This document shows positions 62,171-64,000 of a stretch of 64,000 bases of DNA, in pieces. The stretch is from Streptomyces gardneri (lineage in GTDB: Bacteria; Actinomycetota; Actinomycetes; Streptomycetales; Streptomycetaceae): NCBI RefSeq assembly GCF_006539185.1, contig NZ_BJMN01000010.1, forward strand, positions 248,001 to 312,000, given 5' to 3'. The notes under the pieces were generated by a model that saw only the letters and a program-made list of their open reading frames with translations, searched no databases and was not told the DNA's origin. The first letter of the stretch is position 1; the number at the start of each line of letters is the position of its first letter. The position numbers and the translations under genes are program-made.

Positions 62171-63139
62171 ATGACCAGCATGACCACCGCCGCCGCGACG
62201 CACTTGACGGCCGCCCGCCCCACCAGGGCGTTCCGGGGCCTGAAGGCGCTCGCCCTCGGCCTGACCGCGCTCGCGCTCGGGATCGCCGGGACCACGGCGC
62301 CGGCCACCGCCGCGCCGCTGATTCTCACCGGATCCTCCTTCACCGGCGACGAGCGCGCCGAGCTGGTGGCGAAGGAGGGCGACTCCTTCCGCATCTGGAA
62401 GAACACCAAGGGCCAGGACCGGAGTTGGCCTTGGGGAGAGAGCACGGTCCACGGCAGCGGCTGGGGCGGGGTCGACCCGCGCACCGTCTACTTCGCCGAC
62501 CTCGACGGCGAAGGGCACAAGGACCTCGTCCAGCTGTCCGGTGACAGCTTCCGCGCCTGGTACCACAATGGGGCCTCATTCGGCTCCAACCCCTGGACCG
62601 GTGACTTCCGCACCGGCGGCGGCTGGTCCGGCCACGACCCGTCGGCGATCTGGTTCGCGGACATCGACGGCGACCGGAAGGCCGACCTCATCCAGCGGAG
62701 CGGTGACGTGCTCCGCTACTTCCGCAACCTCGGCGACGGCAAGAGCTGGGCCGCCCCGGTGACCGTCGGTTACGGCTACGGCGGCCACAACCCCCGGGCG
62801 ATCTGGTTCGCCGACCTCAACGGCGACCAGCGCGCCGAGCGCATCGAGCGGTTCGGCGACCAGTTCATGGTCGCACCCAACACCACAGGCGGCGGGGGTG
62901 GTTGGCCGTACGGCACGGTGTACTTCACCGGTGCCGGCTGGTCCGGCCACGACCCGTCGGCGATCTGGTTCGCCGACATCACCGGCGACAACCGCGCCGA
63001 CCTCGTCCACAAGTCCGGTGACGCCCTGAAGTACTTCCCGAACAACGGCTCCGGCAGCGGTCACACGAGCTGGGCCGCGGGCGTCGGTGCCGGATCCGGC
63101 TGGTCCGCCGTCGACCCCAAGGGCATCTACTTCGCCTGA
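62171..63139 (+). CDS. Secreted FG-GAP/VCBS repeat protein
   Basis: 322 residues from ATG 62171, with GAGG six bases upstream. The signal peptide core is LKALALGLTALALGIAG, with cleavage near ATAAP. The mature part is five or six repeats of about 45-50 residues of the type AIWFADIDGDRKADLIQRSGD, with DxDxDxxxD calcium-binding loops and a G-W-S-G lead-in. This is the beta-propeller repeat of integrin-like FG-GAP/VCBS proteins. It has no catalytic domain, so a binding or adhesive role outside the cell is likely. Two repeats share an exact 38-bp stretch. Confidence 0.88.
   Translation: MTSMTTAAATHLTAARPTRAFRGLKALALGLTALALGIAGTTAPATAAPLILTGSSFTGDERAELVAKEGDSFRIWKNTKGQDRSWPWGESTVHGSGWGGVDPRTVYFADLDGEGHKDLVQLSGDSFRAWYHNGASFGSNPWTGDFRTGGGWSGHDPSAIWFADIDGDRKADLIQRSGDVLRYFRNLGDGKSWAAPVTVGYGYGGHNPRAIWFADLNGDQRAERIERFGDQFMVAPNTTGGGGGWPYGTVYFTGAGWSGHDPSAIWFADITGDNRADLVHKSGDALKYFPNNGSGSGHTSWAAGVGAGSGWSAVDPKGIYFA
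62621..62658 (+). repeat. 38-bp direct repeat inside the FG-GAP gene (copy 1; copy 2 at 62936-62973)
   Basis: An identical 38-base stretch starting GGCTGGTCCGG and ending CTGGTTCGC occurs twice, 315 bp apart. It encodes the GWSGHDPSAIWF lead-in of two propeller blades. Exact identity suggests recent duplication or gene conversion between blades. Confidence 0.85.
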
Positions 63140-63182
63140 TCCCTGAGGGACGGGGGTCCACAGGGATATGGCGAAACCCGGG

Positions 63183-63225
63183 GGCGGCCCCGAGGCCTGG
63201 CTACGGCTACGGCTTCGGGGCCGCC
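63183..63225. terminator. Hairpin between convergent FG-GAP and ArsR-type genes, probable bidirectional terminator
   Basis: GGCGGCCCCGA (63183-63193) and TCGGGGCCGCC (63215-63225) are perfect 11-bp arms around a 21-base loop. It lies 44 bp after the FG-GAP stop and overlaps the last codons of the ArsR-type gene on the other strand. No T-run is present. Confidence 0.6.
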
Positions 63226-64000
63226 GCGTGCCGTGCGGGAGCGCCCAGCAATTCGCCTGCCAGCGGGGTCCGTTGGTGCAGCATCCAGCGCCCCGAGCGG
63301 CGCGAGGTGACGAGGCTGCAGCGCCGCAGTACCGAAAGGTGCTGGGACACCGCGGCCGAGGTCAGGTCCAGATAGGCCGCGAGCTGGCTCGTGGACAACG
63401 GCAGATCGAGGTGGGCGAGGAGCGCGGCCCGGCTGCGTCCGATGAGCTCGGCGAGCGGCTGCTCCGTCTCCCCCGACGTCTCGTCCGTCCACAGCCGGCC
63501 GATCCCGCGCGGCGAGTACGTGAGCGTCGGCTGGTACGGCTCGTTGTGCAGGACCAGCAGCCGCGGCCAGGCGAAGACGCAGGGGACGAGCAGCAGACCC
63601 GTGCCGTCCGACGAACGGCGTGCCGAGTGGAGGGGTTTGTCGATGAGGAGCCGGTCGACCTCGTAGCGCGCCTCGGGGTGGAGGTCGTCGAAGACCTTGG
63701 CGAGGCCGCCCGTGGTGAGCTGTCCCGCCCGATGCGCGATGTCGGCGTCGTTCAGGGCTCGCAGCCGCGGCCAGACCGGCTCGACGGCGGCCCGCCAGTA
63801 GGCGGCCATCGTGTCCACGAGACCTGGCAGTTCCCGCTCCGGGTCCTCGTACAGCGGGCGCAGGACGGCGGGGAGGAGGTCCCCTGCGCCCAGTTCGTCG
63901 AGCGCGGTGCGCACCGTGGCGGCGGGTGTCGCGGCGATCGCGTCCAGCTCGTCGCGGAACTCGCCGGTCATCGCCGCCGGCGGCGGCGCGAGGAAGTCCG
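63207..64000 (-). CDS. ArsR-type winged-helix regulator (5' truncated by window edge)
   Basis: The frame from ATG 63971 (254 residues) remains open to the window end. The extra codons read DFLAPPPAA, a segment I recognise from the middle of actinobacterial DUF5937/ArsR regulators (PDFLAPPPA), so the true start lies beyond base 64000. The middle part binds a ligand or partner (DUF5937). The C-terminal helix-turn-helix is LPLSTSQLAAYLDLTSAAVS plus QHLSVLRRCSLVTSRRSGRW. Its target is unknown. Confidence 0.85.
   Translation of the reverse strand, partial: DFLAPPPAAMTGEFRDELDAIAATPAATVRTALDELGAGDLLPAVLRPLYEDPERELPGLVDTMAAYWRAAVEPVWPRLRALNDADIAHRAGQLTTGGLAKVFDDLHPEARYEVDRLLIDKPLHSARRSSDGTGLLLVPCVFAWPRLLVLHNEPYQPTLTYSPRGIGRLWTDETSGETEQPLAELIGRSRAALLAHLDLPLSTSQLAAYLDLTSAAVSQHLSVLRRCSLVTSRRSGRWMLHQRTPLAGELLGAPARHAAAPKP

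Overview
The window is a piece of a high-GC actinobacterial chromosome, almost certainly Streptomyces. The evidence is very GC-rich third codon positions, frequent GTG and TTG starts, very rare TTA codons, and a typical gene set (PucR regulators, a LuxR-type large ATPase regulator, a class E sortase, DUF3068, an AftD-like membrane glycosyltransferase). I see no tRNA, rRNA, insertion sequence, prophage or CRISPR array. Both ends cut through genes: a SWIM-type protein on the left and an ArsR-type regulator on the right.

1-8540: housekeeping and envelope genes. These are a septum-formation-domain membrane protein, folD preceded by what looks like a complete ZTP riboswitch, a secreted lipase, two convergent PucR regulators, a short DUF2613-like membrane protein, and DUF3068 behind a near-consensus promoter. 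8795-18350: a compact operon of a GT4 glycosyltransferase, a methyltransferase, a 1423-residue AftD-like arabinofuranosyltransferase homologue, a stand-alone condensation-domain-like acyltransferase, a second methyltransferase, an EamA-like membrane protein and a Trm112-like mini-protein. With the neighbouring DUF2613/DUF3068 genes this resembles the mycobacterial Rv0224c-Rv0227c/aftD neighbourhood.

18351-18887 is a gene-free region of about 540 bp with several inverted repeats. It leads into a 27.7 kb colinear gene train (18888-46550, 21 genes, most start/stop pairs overlapping by 4 bases) that encodes a Wzx/Wzy-type exopolysaccharide system. It holds a priming sugar-phosphate transferase, a GDP-mannose 6-dehydrogenase-like enzyme, three further glycosyltransferases, two chain-length proteins with decayed kinase domains, and an amidotransferase. 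It continues with a bi-domain oxidoreductase, a heparinase II/III-fold protein, a beta-helix lipoprotein, a Wzy-like polymerase, a Wzx-like flippase and a pyruvyl transferase. A cassette for an unusual nucleotide sugar includes a C-methyltransferase, a cytidylyltransferase-like enzyme, a PIG-L deacetylase, an epimerase, DUF4910, an RmlC-like epimerase and a GSA-type aminotransferase. The product should be an acidic, uronate-containing, pyruvylated polymer. Several genes carry TTA codons, which points to developmental control through the bldA tRNA.

46558-52905: a PAP2 phosphatase (TTA as second codon) coupled to a deoxynucleoside kinase, an RsbW-like ATPase, a large LuxR-type regulator, and a divergent VOC/TetR pair with two 23-bp operators. 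52985-64000: a 1080-residue mosaic protein (TPR-like helices, seven-bladed propeller, hydrophobic helices, HExxH metalloprotease), a secreted serine hydrolase, a class E sortase, pyruvate carboxylase, a secreted FG-GAP/VCBS repeat protein and the ArsR-type regulator.
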